In this document: positions 47,297-59,200 of the stretch, piece after piece | Layout of the letters: every line of letters begins with the position of its first letter | Numbering within the stretch: position 1 is the stretch's first letter | NCBI GenBank assembly: GCA_028095005.1 | Contig: CM051460.1 | Coordinates: 16,911,501 to 16,975,500, forward strand | Source: Rhynchospora pubera | Lineage: Eukaryota; Streptophyta; Magnoliopsida; Poales; Cyperaceae | Length of the DNA stretch: 64,000 nt | Reading direction: 5' to 3' | Notes under the pieces: generated by a model | The model's database searches: none | What the model was told of the DNA's origin: nothing | The model's input: the letters and a program-made list of their open reading frames with translations, nothing else | Program-made: the position numbers and the translations under genes

Positions 47297-47301
47297 TATT
47301 T

Positions 47302-48850
47302 TCCTATAGTGGTTTCAAGCACATTTGGTTTATTTACATCGAGCATAGCTTCTTAAAGAACAAATAAATAGCAATACAAATCGTATGCGAGTGATATAGT
47401 TATTGACTTTTTGCAGTCTTTTAATTATGATATGAGTTGCAGGTGAACAAAATAGGTTGTTTTTCTTTCTGTTTTTTTTTATCGTATTAGTCTCTCTTTT
47501 TGCTTTTGTGTCTTTATTCTTTATTCATATTTCTTTGTTCCAGGTACAGTTAGAGATTTCTGCTGCATCTCTGGTTTCACCTCCTTCAGGTATTTTCATC
47601 TGATTGGTTGTTTATATTTATGATGCTTTTACTCTACCCTCTATTTGTATATGTATTTTTTGTGTTCTGATTAGCTGCATGTAAACCCAGTTAGAGAAAT
47701 CGATTTGTCTTGGAATGATTTCTTCTCATATATATTTGGTGTTGCATAATTTTCTTCTGTAGATATCAAAGTCGAATATAATTTATTGCAAATAATCACA
47801 TGCACATTTGTTTCTTGCTACATAAAACTTCAGCTTTCTTTCTTGCTATATAAAAGTTCGCCTTTGTTTCTTTACTGGTATCGTTGTTCTGAGATGTAAA
47901 TATGGTTGCAAATTCTGTTGTATTGAGAAATGAGGAAGATTATATACACAAAGTGTACCAGAAGAGGAATGCATATAAGGTTCTAAGTTTATCTTTGATT
48001 TCTTAAAATTTCATTAGTCTCAGATGTTTCATTCAAATCGCATCTGTATATGGATTTTACCTTGCATCTGACATCTTCAGAGATATCTTTTTCAGGATCA
48101 TTAGGTAATTTAGACATGTACATGATTTAAAAGTGGCATATGTATATGCTAAATAGATGTACTGCCATCTCTGCATTTCAAATAACACAAAAAGACCTGA
48201 GTAGCTAATCTATCTATTTGCACTGTATATGGCTGTGGCGTCTGCAGTGGTAAATATAGATGTACTGCCATCTCTGTATATGGTTGTGCCATCTATCACT
48301 GGAACAGTACTGCATGAACAGGTTTTAATTTTTTTTTTTGTTAGATGCATTTTTTTATATTCTTCGTTCATTTGCATGGTTGATTTCTTGAAATTATGTC
48401 AACCCCCCCCCCCCCCCCCCCCAAATTTTCTATTTTTTAGCTATATATCAATATTTCAATTAACTGCTCGATTAGATTAACAGATCTTTTTTGCGGTTAA
48501 AGAGGCATTATATTGTTTCAAAATGCAAAAGCTTGAGTTGCACAGACTGCCATTCAAATATGTTTGAAGGGAAGATAATATCAAAGAAAAGAAAACGATG
48601 GATTTTTTAGGAAAAAAAAACATGATCACTCTGTCTTACTATCACTTTTGTTTTATTTAATTGTAATTATTAATAATAACAATATTGTAGCGACACAAAC
48701 ATTTTTTCTCATTTTTCATTTCTATTAGATAATGTGTTAGGAAGAGCAAGAGAGTATGAAAAAATAAATATTTATTTTCTTATCTTTCATTTTTTTTTAT
48801 AATTTATCTATTTGCACTATGATTGATTGATGCGATATATTGAACTACAA
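47302..48850. other. Gene-free stretch containing a C20 run
   Basis: No gene is supportable. Two exon-like patches (47544-47590 and 48230-48320) have splice-like borders, which would suit remnants of the decayed bHLH locus, but neither encodes a recognisable segment. Confidence 0.3.
48403..48422. repeat. Run of 20 C
   Basis: An uninterrupted C20 tract in AT-rich DNA. The exact length may be unreliable in the assembly. Confidence 0.9.
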
Positions 48851-48856
48851 ATAAAA

Positions 48857-48930
48857 TCTACTATAATAATAAAATTTAAAAAAAAAGACGGATGAAAAAT
48901 AGGTCGCGCAACGCAGGACGAAACCACTAG
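48857..48930 (+). mobile_element. Helitron-like mini-element or fused termini (74 bp)
   Basis: It begins TCTACTATAATAATAAAA and ends GGACGAAACCACTAG, sits between A and T, and carries a GC-rich imperfect hairpin (GTCGCGCAACGCAGGAC) about 10 bp before CTAG. These are the plant Helitron hallmarks (5' TC, 3' hairpin plus CTRR, insertion into AT). At 74 bp it would be only the two termini joined. Confidence 0.35.
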
Positions 48931-49063
48931 TTTATATAATTGAGCAATGCTGAACACAATAATTACTCAATTGTGAGGTTCAGTATTGCACGTTTGAACC
49001 TGATGACGTCCTTTACTCATATCTTAGTTAAATATTTTAATTGCTCAATTGTTCACAAAATCA

Positions 49064-49185
49064 CCTTTGGCCCAATGGTAGGGCTCCTGTTTGTGTAGCA
49101 TAGTAGTATGGGTTTGATCCCCGGAGGGAGCAAGTTTTGATAAAATTTCGTTACATCTAACAAATCAAACCAAAATAGTAAAAAA
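49064..49185 (+). mobile_element. tRNA-derived SINE
   Basis: TTGGCCCAATGGTAGGGCTC carries an A-box-like motif and GGGTTTGATCCCCGGAGG a B-box-like motif about 45 bp downstream. An A-rich end follows near 49170-49190. No tRNA cloverleaf is possible. Confidence 0.5.
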
Positions 49186-49751
49186 AATATAAAATCAGAC
49201 AGTTCGGTTCAATGGTTCTGCCAAAAATGGAACCGGACCGGCCGGTTCGTTGTGATTCAGAAATAGTCTAAAATCGAGCCAGTTTGGACTGAACTGGGGT
49301 CTGGTTTGTGGTTGAACTAGTCGGTCCGGTCTGATTTTCAAAACATTGATATTTATCTCTTGATGATCGCAATATGGATCTTGCTTAAACGTGTATCATG
49401 TGGTTAATACTTAATTAAGCAATTAGCCTGAATGCCTGATCGATTGAAATTCCGATTCAATTTAATTTGCAAATATTGTTTTAAAAATCGTATGTTCGTC
49501 CTTTCTAACTTTCTCATTGTATAACCGAACATCTTCATAATTTAATTTTATTTAGATTAATTTTATAGAAGACAGGTCATCTTTATATATTTCATAAAAT
49601 AATAAAGGGTGCTTAAAGGAATGTAATTAAAGCATAATCCATCCGGGATTTTTTGAAAAAAAAAGCTGTACTAATTATGTAGTTTGTGAAGGGTATAACG
49701 GTATGTTAATTAGCTGCAAAGGCTACTCATTATCCTTATTATTTACAGGAG
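49186..49751. other. Gene-free stretch
   Basis: 49210-49350 holds degenerate CCGGACCGGCCGGTT and GGTCCGGTCTG motifs of the kind found in worn hAT MITEs. No paired ends were resolved. Confidence 0.3.
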
Positions 49752-50137
49752 TGGCTAGTGTCAAATATATATGACACATATACTTGTCCAACATGATAAA
49801 ATTTTAATTTTTAAAATCAAAATGGCTGATCAAAACCGCTCAAATTGTTCTACGTTATAAATATCTGTGAAAACCAAATTTTATATTTTTTTTCAAAATT
49901 TTTTACTATTTTTTTGAAATTTTTGTATATGCTCAATCTAAAAAGTTATGAGCCGTCCAATTTTGGAAATTCGAAAAAAATAGTTAAAAAATTAAAAAAT
50001 ATATAAAATTTGATTTTTAAGGATATTTTAATATAGAGATCATATTGAGCGGTTTGGATCTACCATTTAAAATTTTAGTGGTCAACATTTGAATCGTGTT
50101 TGACATCCTATATGTTTGATTCTAGCATTATTCTATT
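49752..50137. mobile_element. Foldback MITE (about 386 bp)
   Basis: The left arm TGGCTAGTGTCAAATATA pairs with the right-arm complement of TGTTTGACATCCTATATG. Inner blocks AAAACCGCTCAAATTG and TGAGCGGTTTGGATC also pair. Ends are diverged and no target duplication is clear. Confidence 0.55.
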
Positions 50138-50209
50138 ATTTACTGTGAAACATTACTCCCTATATTTCGAAAAACAAAAGTACGCAGAGAATGCTTTTAT
50201 ATTGAAGTA

Positions 50210-50424
50210 TGTGTTTGGATAGAGGCTGAATAAACATAAGAATAAGGATTGGCACGAGATTCTAGAATTTTTTATTCTTATTCAAATTCTATAGTTTTGT
50301 TAGTATAAGAATAAGAGGCCGGATAAGCCCAAATTCATTATTCTTGTGTTATTTGGGTTGCACAAAAATAAAGAATTTGGGACTTATTTTTATCCGGATC
50401 CTTATTCTTGCGTATCCAAACACA
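50210..50424. mobile_element. MITE, TGTGTTTGGAT subfamily (about 215 bp)
   Basis: Ends TGTGTTTGGAT and ATCCAAACACA are perfect inverted repeats. ATTTGGGTTGCACAA in the interior is the complement of TTGTGCAACCCAAA in the copy at 15153, and both carry AATAAGG-type repeats. Confidence 0.8.
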
Positions 50425-50429
50425 CCCTA

Positions 50430-51241
50430 TATATTGTGTTGTTGTTTGCAGGAGATAGGATTGTAGTTTTATTAATTTTGTTTCAATTGTTTTACTTTTA
50501 GGTAGTTTTTTGCCCAGTCTTCTGACGCGGCTTTTAATATGACAGCTTGTGTCAAGTATTTCGACAAAAAATCGCAATATTTACGGTCAAAACTCATTAA
50601 TTCAGTCTATCAGCTCCAGCTTTAATCTTTTCTTTTCCATAAAAGTCTACATATTCTCTTTATAGATATATTTATTTCATGGACACACAAATATTTTGTG
50701 CACGCCATTATATTTGCCTTTTGCCTTTTAAAGGGTCCGACTTAAAGCAATGTTTCTCCATTTTGCACCGCACATACGTTGGTGCCATCTTTCATCATTC
50801 AACTCCTCTCCATTCCAACAGAACTGGAGATATCTGCACAATATCTTGATTTCCATTAAATAAAGTCTATACAACATAACAAGTTTAAATTACATATGCA
50901 ATGAAATAACATCTGAATATATCATATAGACAGTACGTATAAATAAAAAGACCAGCTCCTTTTGACAAGTTTCTTAATATAAGAGATAACTCCATAGACA
51001 CGAAAAAGAGAACAAGTTAATTCTTTTGTCTTCATGCTAAAAGATATCCCTTTAGTGATGTCATTGCTAATACAATGACCTAATATTATTCTAATAATAC
51101 TTATATAAAGCCTAAAGAAGATTCAATCTTGGTCAGAGGTTCGTCTCTAGAACCAACGCTGGAATCTTTATGTTCAATTAAAATAATTTGCACTAGAAAG
51201 GGGTATTTATTATTTGTTCAATCCAGCTAAAATATTAATTC
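50430..51241. other. Gene-free AT-rich stretch before the second solo LTR
   Basis: Nothing supportable beyond AT-rich sequence; no open frame here shows a domain. Confidence 0.3.
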
Positions 51242-51246
51242 ATATA

Positions 51247-52641
51247 TGTTGTACTAAACATCTCTAGATTTGTCGATTACAAAATAATATCATTTGATAT
51301 TTAACAATTTTTTTTTGAGTTTTATAGAAAGAAGATGCAAATTATGAAGACTTGAATAAAAACTTTAGGCAAGATCAAGATCAAGTCATTGGAGAGCTTG
51401 AAGGCTAGTTTAGACTAGGATAGAAGGTTTACTTAGTCCTTAATTATCCTTGAAATGGTCTAGATAGCAGAAAAGCTCAATAAACTAGCAAAATTCTGTT
51501 TTTCAGTGACCTAGCGTCGTACAACACTAGATAGTGGCACACAACGCTGAGCAACTTCGTTGTCAGCAAATCCTGTTTTCTGTGACCCCGCGTCGTACAA
51601 CGCTGATTAGCGTCATACAACGCTACAGTTAAAAACTTGAAACTTTTCCTAGTACCATTAGGCAACGCCATATAGCGTTGCACAACGCCACAAAAATCCC
51701 AAGTTATCTGTGCTGTTCAGACAGCGCTGTCCCATGTAAAACCCATGTAAACAGTTGTTTTTACATGCAAAGTTGCAGTCAACGTTAGCCAACGTCTTTC
51801 AGCGTTGGGTAACGTTAGCGTTGTGTGATGGTATATAGCGTTGTACAACGATCTGTTGAATCTGTCAGAGTTGTTCTCTTTGTCTCCCTCTAACGGTGTG
51901 TAACGCTATTCAGTGGCAAGCAACGCTCTGACAATTTCCAACGGAATTGTCCGAGTTTTTCTTTGGTTATACAATCCTTCATTGTGTAACGGCAAATAGC
52001 GTTGCACAACGCTCTGACAGAGCAACGACTATATTAACTAGCCGTTAGAATTTACAACGGTCATATTCCAGCGTTGTACAACGCTATTCAGTGGCAAGCA
52101 ACGCTGAGTATTATTTTTGCTGGTAAACTGCTTTTTCCGAACCTTTTATATATCCACCCCTTGTTAGAGAGCTTTGCTTTGCAAAATTAGACCAGAATTG
52201 AGCCTTTGAGCACAGGGATACTCTCTCACTTGAGCTTTTCATAGCTAGACTATCTTGAGAGATTTAGTAGCCTCAAACACCACCGCCCCGACATTGTCGC
52301 TAGGTGTAGGTTGGAATAGGTTGAGAGCTCTTCTCCTTTGAGGCCGTTGTGCCATTCGAGTTAGGCCGATCCGCCTCGAGTGTCTTTGTGACGTGGTGAT
52401 TCGGTTCGAAGTTATAGTCCCGTTCTTATTGGAATTGAACGGAGCGCGCCCTTGTGTGGTAGCGAAACTCCCGGAGACGTACGACTAAGGCTAGCATTTC
52501 CTAGCGGGTCGGAACTCCGTAATCATACTTGCTTGTATTGAGTACCAATTGAATTGTGTTAGGATAGTTCATATCAAACCGATCCGAAACCTCAATTGCT
52601 TCCGCTAAATCTTGATTAAGCCGCTTCCTTTAGGGACAACA
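51247..52641 (+). mobile_element. Solo LTR, 1395 bp, with palindrome array
   Basis: It starts TGTTGTACTAAAC, ends TTTAGGGACAACA (imperfect inverted ends) and is flanked by the perfect 5-bp duplication ATATA (51242-51246 and 52642-52646). A TATA box (TTTTATATATCC) lies at about 52143. Between 51508 and 52110 many variants of AGCGTTGTACAACGCT occur. The 3' part (52270-52600) is GC-richer, as expected downstream of the LTR start site. No polyprotein or second LTR is seen. Superfamily not determined. Confidence 0.85.
51508..52110. repeat. Dispersed array of GCGTTGTACAACGC palindromes in the LTR
   Basis: At least eight sites are visible: near 51513, 51586, 51672, 51808, 51838, 51890, 52000 and 52072. 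The clearest is the 16-bp palindrome AGCGTTGTACAACGCT (52072-52087). Longer phrases also recur, for example TATTCAGTGGCAAGCAACGCT at about 51907 and 52084. Spacing is irregular, so this is not a simple tandem satellite. Confidence 0.8.
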
Positions 52642-52646
52642 ATATA

Positions 52647-55600
52647 TCTAAGCAAAGCAAAACAAAGTACCACAGTTTAAACTTGCATAAACTCTTCTTT
52701 ATTAGCATACTTTTTAAATTCCTCTGTTACAATTGGTTGGAGTTCCTTAACGCAGCAGCTAACAAGAACAAAAAGTAAAGCCTAGTCACTACACTGCGTT
52801 GTCCTGAATTTAGCTTTAAAATAGACCCAAATGCATCGCCAAAACTTTTTTCTGTATGATTGGTCCAACTTTTGAACAATTAAATGGTCCAAGCATGAAT
52901 AGGTGAAATCCATCGTCAAACATGATTCATAGAGACAAGACGTACGCCATGATAGAAAGAAGGGTTGAGATCGATCAAAGGTGTTGATTAGAGAAGCCAA
53001 TTATTTGTCTACATTTTAAAAAAAAATCCCAGATGATTACGCAAAAATAATGTGTATTATGTGATATAAAATTTTAACCTCTTAAAAATTCAGCTGAGTT
53101 TGCTTTAATAAATCCCTATCAGTAGAAAGGTATTTGAGTCTGGTAAGAATGGCATCTCCAGTCATTTTGTGCTATGGGACCAAGTGTTACTGTTATGTAC
53201 TTGGTGCCCTCGATCAATTTTCTATTGATACAGGTTTATATGCAGTTGCCATTTTTTTTGTAATTTTCTTTTATTTGTCCTCAATTTTACGGTTTTGCAA
53301 TCTATAATAGTGCTTCCTCGAGATAAATGAACAAATTAGAAAAACCAATTTGAAGAAGAGATTGAAGGAATAAGAAAGAAGCCGCGTCAGAGGTTTGAAA
53401 CGCAGTCAGTACTTGCATGTGCTTGTCAATTTTATAATCCTTTGTAAGTTGGGTTATTATGTGGTTAGTCTGTTGGTGTCAAAATGTACTTTAATATATG
53501 TTATTAAACATTTCTTTCACGTTCTCTAGTGATTGCAATTCAATATATATATATCTACACTATCTAATCCTCTTCGCATTCTGTTTTCTTATTATACGAA
53601 GCCTATAACTTTGTAATCTGCTTTAAAATAAGAAGTTTATAAATGTTGATTATCAGCATCAGCACCAACTACAAGTCAATTCAAATTATTCACATAAGTG
53701 CTTTCCCAGGGGAAATAAATAAGAAAAAGGCGCAACTTTGAACAAAGCTCTCTTTTTGTTGCAATTGAGTTAATCAGTAGTAGAAAACCCAAACTCTTGA
53801 GGGATCTCAACTAAGAAAAGCATGTTTTGTTTGATAGATACATGATTGGTGTATTGTTTAATACAAACTCGCTGCAACAGCGACAGAGGACCACATCAGT
53901 ACAGTAAAATATGTATCCATCAATACTGTAGTAATTTCCATCCTCAATTTTTTTTAAAAAAAAATTCTTATTAATAATTTATATGTGTTAATTTGGTGAT
54001 TCAGGTATGAAGAAAATGTATATCTGAATTGGTACTTTTAAGTTAAATGTCTAACTAAATTAGTACCTGTAGAACAGGTAATCACCCTGCTACGTTTCTA
54101 TACAAACACAGAGTGAAAGATTATCAACTTGATCCATAATTCATACTTTACAATAAAATAGGGAAAATAAAATGAATGGGCAAACTTCACTATGTAGCCG
54201 TTGACAGTAACTGGTAATAATAACATATGAACTTTTAGTTATATGATTCATTTACTCACTTTTACTAAAGTCAAAACCACCCAACAAGCCCATGGATTAA
54301 CATTAGTAGATTCTCCTGACAATAACTTGTACCGCAAAACATCAGTAAACAAACTTAATTATAAAAGGAAAAGTTTATTTTTCAAATTTCTTAATATACA
54401 ATTGACACTAGTGGACTACACCTAGATATGGTTCTCTCTATGATAAACATCCAATTCTAGTGCTGAATGATTAATCTTGATTATATATTACATAATTGAC
54501 TTGTGAAGACTGAACAAAAAAGGCATCTAGTTAATAACTAGTTCTGGATTATTGAGTGATACTGTTGAATTTTTCCCATGTCTCCGTTTATATACAAACA
54601 TGCAAACCAGGTTTTCCGGAGTGGCTTGAAGCAAGGTAGTTATATGTTTTGACTTAAAAAGTGAAAGTTTTATTTCATTTTCAAATTTTTACTTCAAAAA
54701 ATAATTGTTAAAAAAAGTGGCTTTATTATGTACCATTCATTGTATAATAGAAAACCTATCGGGACTAAATTAAATTATATGGTAGGGGCCATATATTTTT
54801 CGCAAGGAATACAGCTATAAGAATTATAATTGTTATGTTACTGTTATTAATAATCTTATTATATGAATTTAAGCACCATCTATACTTATTTCAGTTCATT
54901 GCATTTTTGAGCTTCTCAGCTGACACCTGAATTGTGTTTCCGAAAAGATGAAAATCACTGTTGCCACTAGACAGGAAGTAATATTCTAATCTAGAGATTT
55001 CCTCATTCTAATATTTGGATTCCAGAGCTTTAATTATTCCTTAAAGTTCTTAATTCATCAGGTTGTAAATTCTAGATTCCATTATAGGACCTCTAGCCGA
55101 TGTCTTACTCTTATCTACTTTGTAGTTCCTTATAACTGAATGGAAACCTCAATATTACTCTTGTTTTTTTTATTCTCCAATTGAGCAAAACTAGATAAGC
55201 TAGCATTAATTTCTTTGGAAAAGTGGATCTTATTCTGTGGAATAAGCTGATGGATGCCGACAGTGACAGGGACATATTCTAATTTTGTGGATTTTTTCTG
55301 GCAATTTATTGTGGATTCCGGACAAAACATTCCATCATGATAATTGCGTGTTTAAGAGACTTAATTTATCATATCATAGCAATGTTACCAAACTGGTATC
55401 TCCTTTTTTGGGACACGAAAATGGTTCCATTTACATCCTTATAGTTTCTCTGTTTCATGAGCGACTGCAATGATATATATTAATCAAAGTAGGTAGCAAT
55501 ATTTTCACTATAATTGCACACAAAGAATAATTAAAGGCTAAAAACATGATTAATAGACGCTCACTTTCCACAAAGGAGAACACATATGGTCACTACATTT

Positions 55601-56234
55601 TAGTTTCCTATTTATTTATTTATTAAAATAATTTCTTAAAATAAAATAGGAAATCAGGAAATTTTACACACTTCGGGTAACATTCCCTAGCCCACTCTTT
55701 GCTTTTGGGCCTTATTGGGTCTAATAGAGGAAAACTCTCTTAAAAGCCTGTTTAAAATGACTATTTTTATTTTTAATTTTTTTTGTTACTTATTAAACCA
55801 CATTGATCTTCTTAGCTAACATCCAAACTAACAAACAAGTTAGGTAATACCTTAGTACGTAGTGTCCGGATCAAATGCAAGCATAAAAACGAGCTACATA
55901 TTTTCCTTTGCCGAGGACTCAATGTTAAATATGGTAGAAATGTTGAGTTAGAAATAGCATGGTAAGTAGGTAAATACACAAAGTGTTGGATTCTTTTAAC
56001 AACCTCAAGATGCATGAAGGAAAGAACTATTTCATGTAGTTGGTTTGAATTCCAACGAATGACAAGAAAGTTTACATTCCTAACTAGCACTCTTATAATT
56101 ATAGAATTACGTTTCAGCATCTGTCCTTTAATTCTGTACAACAAATCAGAAAGTTGTATTTCCTACTCTGCATTTCTCGAGTATGCACCGGAGAAACTAT
56201 AATCCTTGTTATAAAAGTTTTAGCTATGTATCGC
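52647..56234. other. Gene-free stretch before the O-fucosyltransferase-like gene
   Basis: AT-rich sequence without paired transposon ends or recognisable exons. The 72-codon minus-strand frame at 52782-53000 shows no family I know. The last few hundred bases are likely 3' untranslated region of the downstream minus-strand gene. Confidence 0.35.
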
Positions 56235-59200
56235 TCAGTGTAGCCTTCTGTTGGAACTACCCCCGTGAACACACATGCATTCCGGAAGTGGATTTGCATG
56301 AAAGCTCTCTTCAAACCATGGTGTTTCACCACGTTCTCTTTGATATGGCGCTCCAATTCTATTCCGATGTGCATCACGCACTTTATCTTGAAATTTTTGC
56401 CATGAAATATCACCTCCGTCTTGTTGATCGATCAGCTCCACTAATATTTTTCTGCACACACAGCATTTTGTGAGGTAAAATAAAGAAAAAAAATAATGGT
56501 ATTAACAGAAACATACAAAATTATTAATACCTGTTAGGGTTTATTGTCTTGAGAAACCCATTGAACCGTCGATGGCCTCGCACTGCCTTTGCCATGTTTC
56601 CATTATGAGTATATACAAACATATCACTCTCTCGAGCCACAACAAAGTCAATCGCTGCAAGCTTGTTCTGGTAATTTACCAAAGGCTGCAATTCCTCTTT
56701 GGTTGACAAAGTGAAATGTGTGTGAAGATTGGGATATACCTCCCTGACCATATTCAATCTATGAGCTCCATAAATCTTACCAGATGCAATATATATGTTA
56801 GTTGTAGAAGGATAACCCATTGCTGTGAGAAATAACACGGTCTCTCGTGGAGTTATGGGGCGACGACCTTGTAACCGTCGTTCTGTGCCATTTATCTTCT
56901 TGTACCTCCAATGCTGTGCTGAATATCTCATGCTTCGCAGTTCTTTTACTTCTGCTGATGTCATGTCTTTTTCATATCTACAGAAAGTTGCATGTATAAA
57001 ACATTTAGTCTAGAGGCAGATCAAGTTCTTTCCTTTTTCTTAAGAATACGGTTGTTCAAAGCTCATAATAATAGTTCATGTCTTGTTGGTGGACTTTCAA
57101 AGATTTGCTTCTTCAAAATTTGAGCTTAGATAAAATTATGTTTATTAGAAACAGTGGATATATTAATTTAGTAAATCCAACTGAACATGTTGCTGCCAGG
57201 AATTGAAAATATAAAATTGAGATAGGTTAGCATTAGCATTATTTCTAACAACAAAGAAGTTAACTACATAATTGAAGGATTGAATTACCTTAAGTGAAAT
57301 GCTATGTAGGGTTTGCCTCCTGATCTAAGACTATTCACTATTATTCTTCCAAGTTCTTCAATATATGGTGTAAATTGAAGTGCCTCAAAGTTGGCACGAC
57401 ACCTGAGCTTTTGGATTGAACGAGGAACATTGTTATTTGAGAGCCGACTGTTTTTATGCATAAATTTCACCACCTCATGCTCCTCAAATATTTTGGAAAG
57501 TGATCTGTAATAGGAACTCTGTTGTTGTGAAATTAGAGAGACTCACTTTATGCGAAACTAAAGATATGAGATTTGTTTGAAAATCATACATCAGGAAAGG
57601 AGTCGGGTTCAATTTCATATGGCTTAATTCCTGCATATTGCTGTGGCAGTTCCTCCACAATCGCAATGCCATCTCTCAAAGCATCCACGAAAATTTTAAT
57701 GTCATATATATCTTTGAACTCACTGTGCAGAGCATTCTATTAGCTTATCTTTTTATGTAAACCACTCAGAGAATTTTAATAGAAGGTCAAATCCTTCGGC
57801 AGATGTAACAAACTAATTAAAGAAAACCTGAGATTAATATGAATTATGAAATGAGAAACTTATTAAAAGGAACAGGGGTGCAGTGTAATGGAACTTCAGG
57901 TAATACTAGAGACGTTATATTCTACAAATAAGTTTTTTGTTTATACAAGGGGAAAAAGAAAATGATTCCTAACGAACCTTGAATCTCTCCAATATGAACT
58001 GTTGTCCAAGAAAGGGATTACCAATATAACATTCATCAGTTTTGCTATTGCAACCATATCGCTAATCTGCATTGAAAGGTGCAATTTAGAAACTTATATT
58101 TTTCTATAACTTCCTTTTATTTTTGGACATTGCGTTTACATTTTATATGCTGAATGTGTTAAATTAAAGCTGAAATAAAATTTGGTACGTACCCCTAATC
58201 TCATCTGATTTAGGCCACCATTGGCACGGACCAGTATATATCCTTTAGTAGCAGCACCAAATTCTTCAACAAGGAGATGTAAAAACATATTATTTTAGAG
58301 GGATTCAAGTATAATATGAAGTTAATAAGGTCAGATAAAAGCAACAAGAGAAAAGAAATTACTTTGACTTCTTCGTTGTTTAACACATTGAGTGTAACCC
58401 TCATCCTTTGGATTAGCCCAAATCTCGGATTTTTGTTGAACGTCGAACTGGAGGAGATAATATGTAATTTGCATAAACAAGTTTAATAAGAATTGGCAGA
58501 TTCCAACAAATGGAAGTTTCTAAATATTAGTATGAACTTACTATTTTTAACCCAATTAGTTTTGAGCTACTCTATCAATTTTTGGTCCAAAGTCTGAATC
58601 TTGTAATGTTAAATGAATAGTCATATCTACCAGTGATCTTCACTTGAATTTTCTTAATTCATTGTGAGTTCGTATAAAGAATATGACTGTTCATGGGACA
58701 GATGGTTTAACTCACAAACGTAGACCATGGAAGCTTGTAATTCCAAACATCATGTCAACCAAAAACTAAAAGAAAAAAACAGAGAGTAGAAAACAAATAA
58801 GGAACATAATTTTCATGTTTTGTAGTATATGAAGTCCCAAGCGAATCATATAAAAATAGAAAGAAAAAAATTATGTTCATAAGAAATTAATAAATTTCTT
58901 TTGCTATGTAATGTCTCACAAAGTTTTGTGCCTCCATTGATGTCCATAAATCATGTCTGTTTCTGAAATACATGACTAGCAATTTTCTAAGCATTCAGTT
59001 TACACTTCTTGATTGTTATCAAAATGAAATTAGAGTTTGTTTACCAAGAGGACATAGATCACATGCAAATTTACTGTTTTATTTTTCCTTCAAAATTGTA
59101 ATGGAGGCACCAAAAAATAGCAACATCAAAACAAAAAGAGTTGTCAACAAAAAATGTGCATCTATTTTCATTTTGTATTATACAGAATATCGTATAATGT

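Noticed and set aside
51508..52110. Repeated palindromes as a CRISPR-like array
   Set aside because: Spacing is irregular, units are diverged, the host is a plant, and the repeats lie inside an LTR with its own target duplication.
52782..53000. 72-codon minus-strand frame with many aromatic residues
   Set aside because: No recognisable family, no neighbouring exons, and no promoter-like context.
57484..57672. 62-codon frame spanning O-fucosyltransferase exon 5 and intron
   Set aside because: It is an alternative frame of a real exon and intron, not a separate gene.
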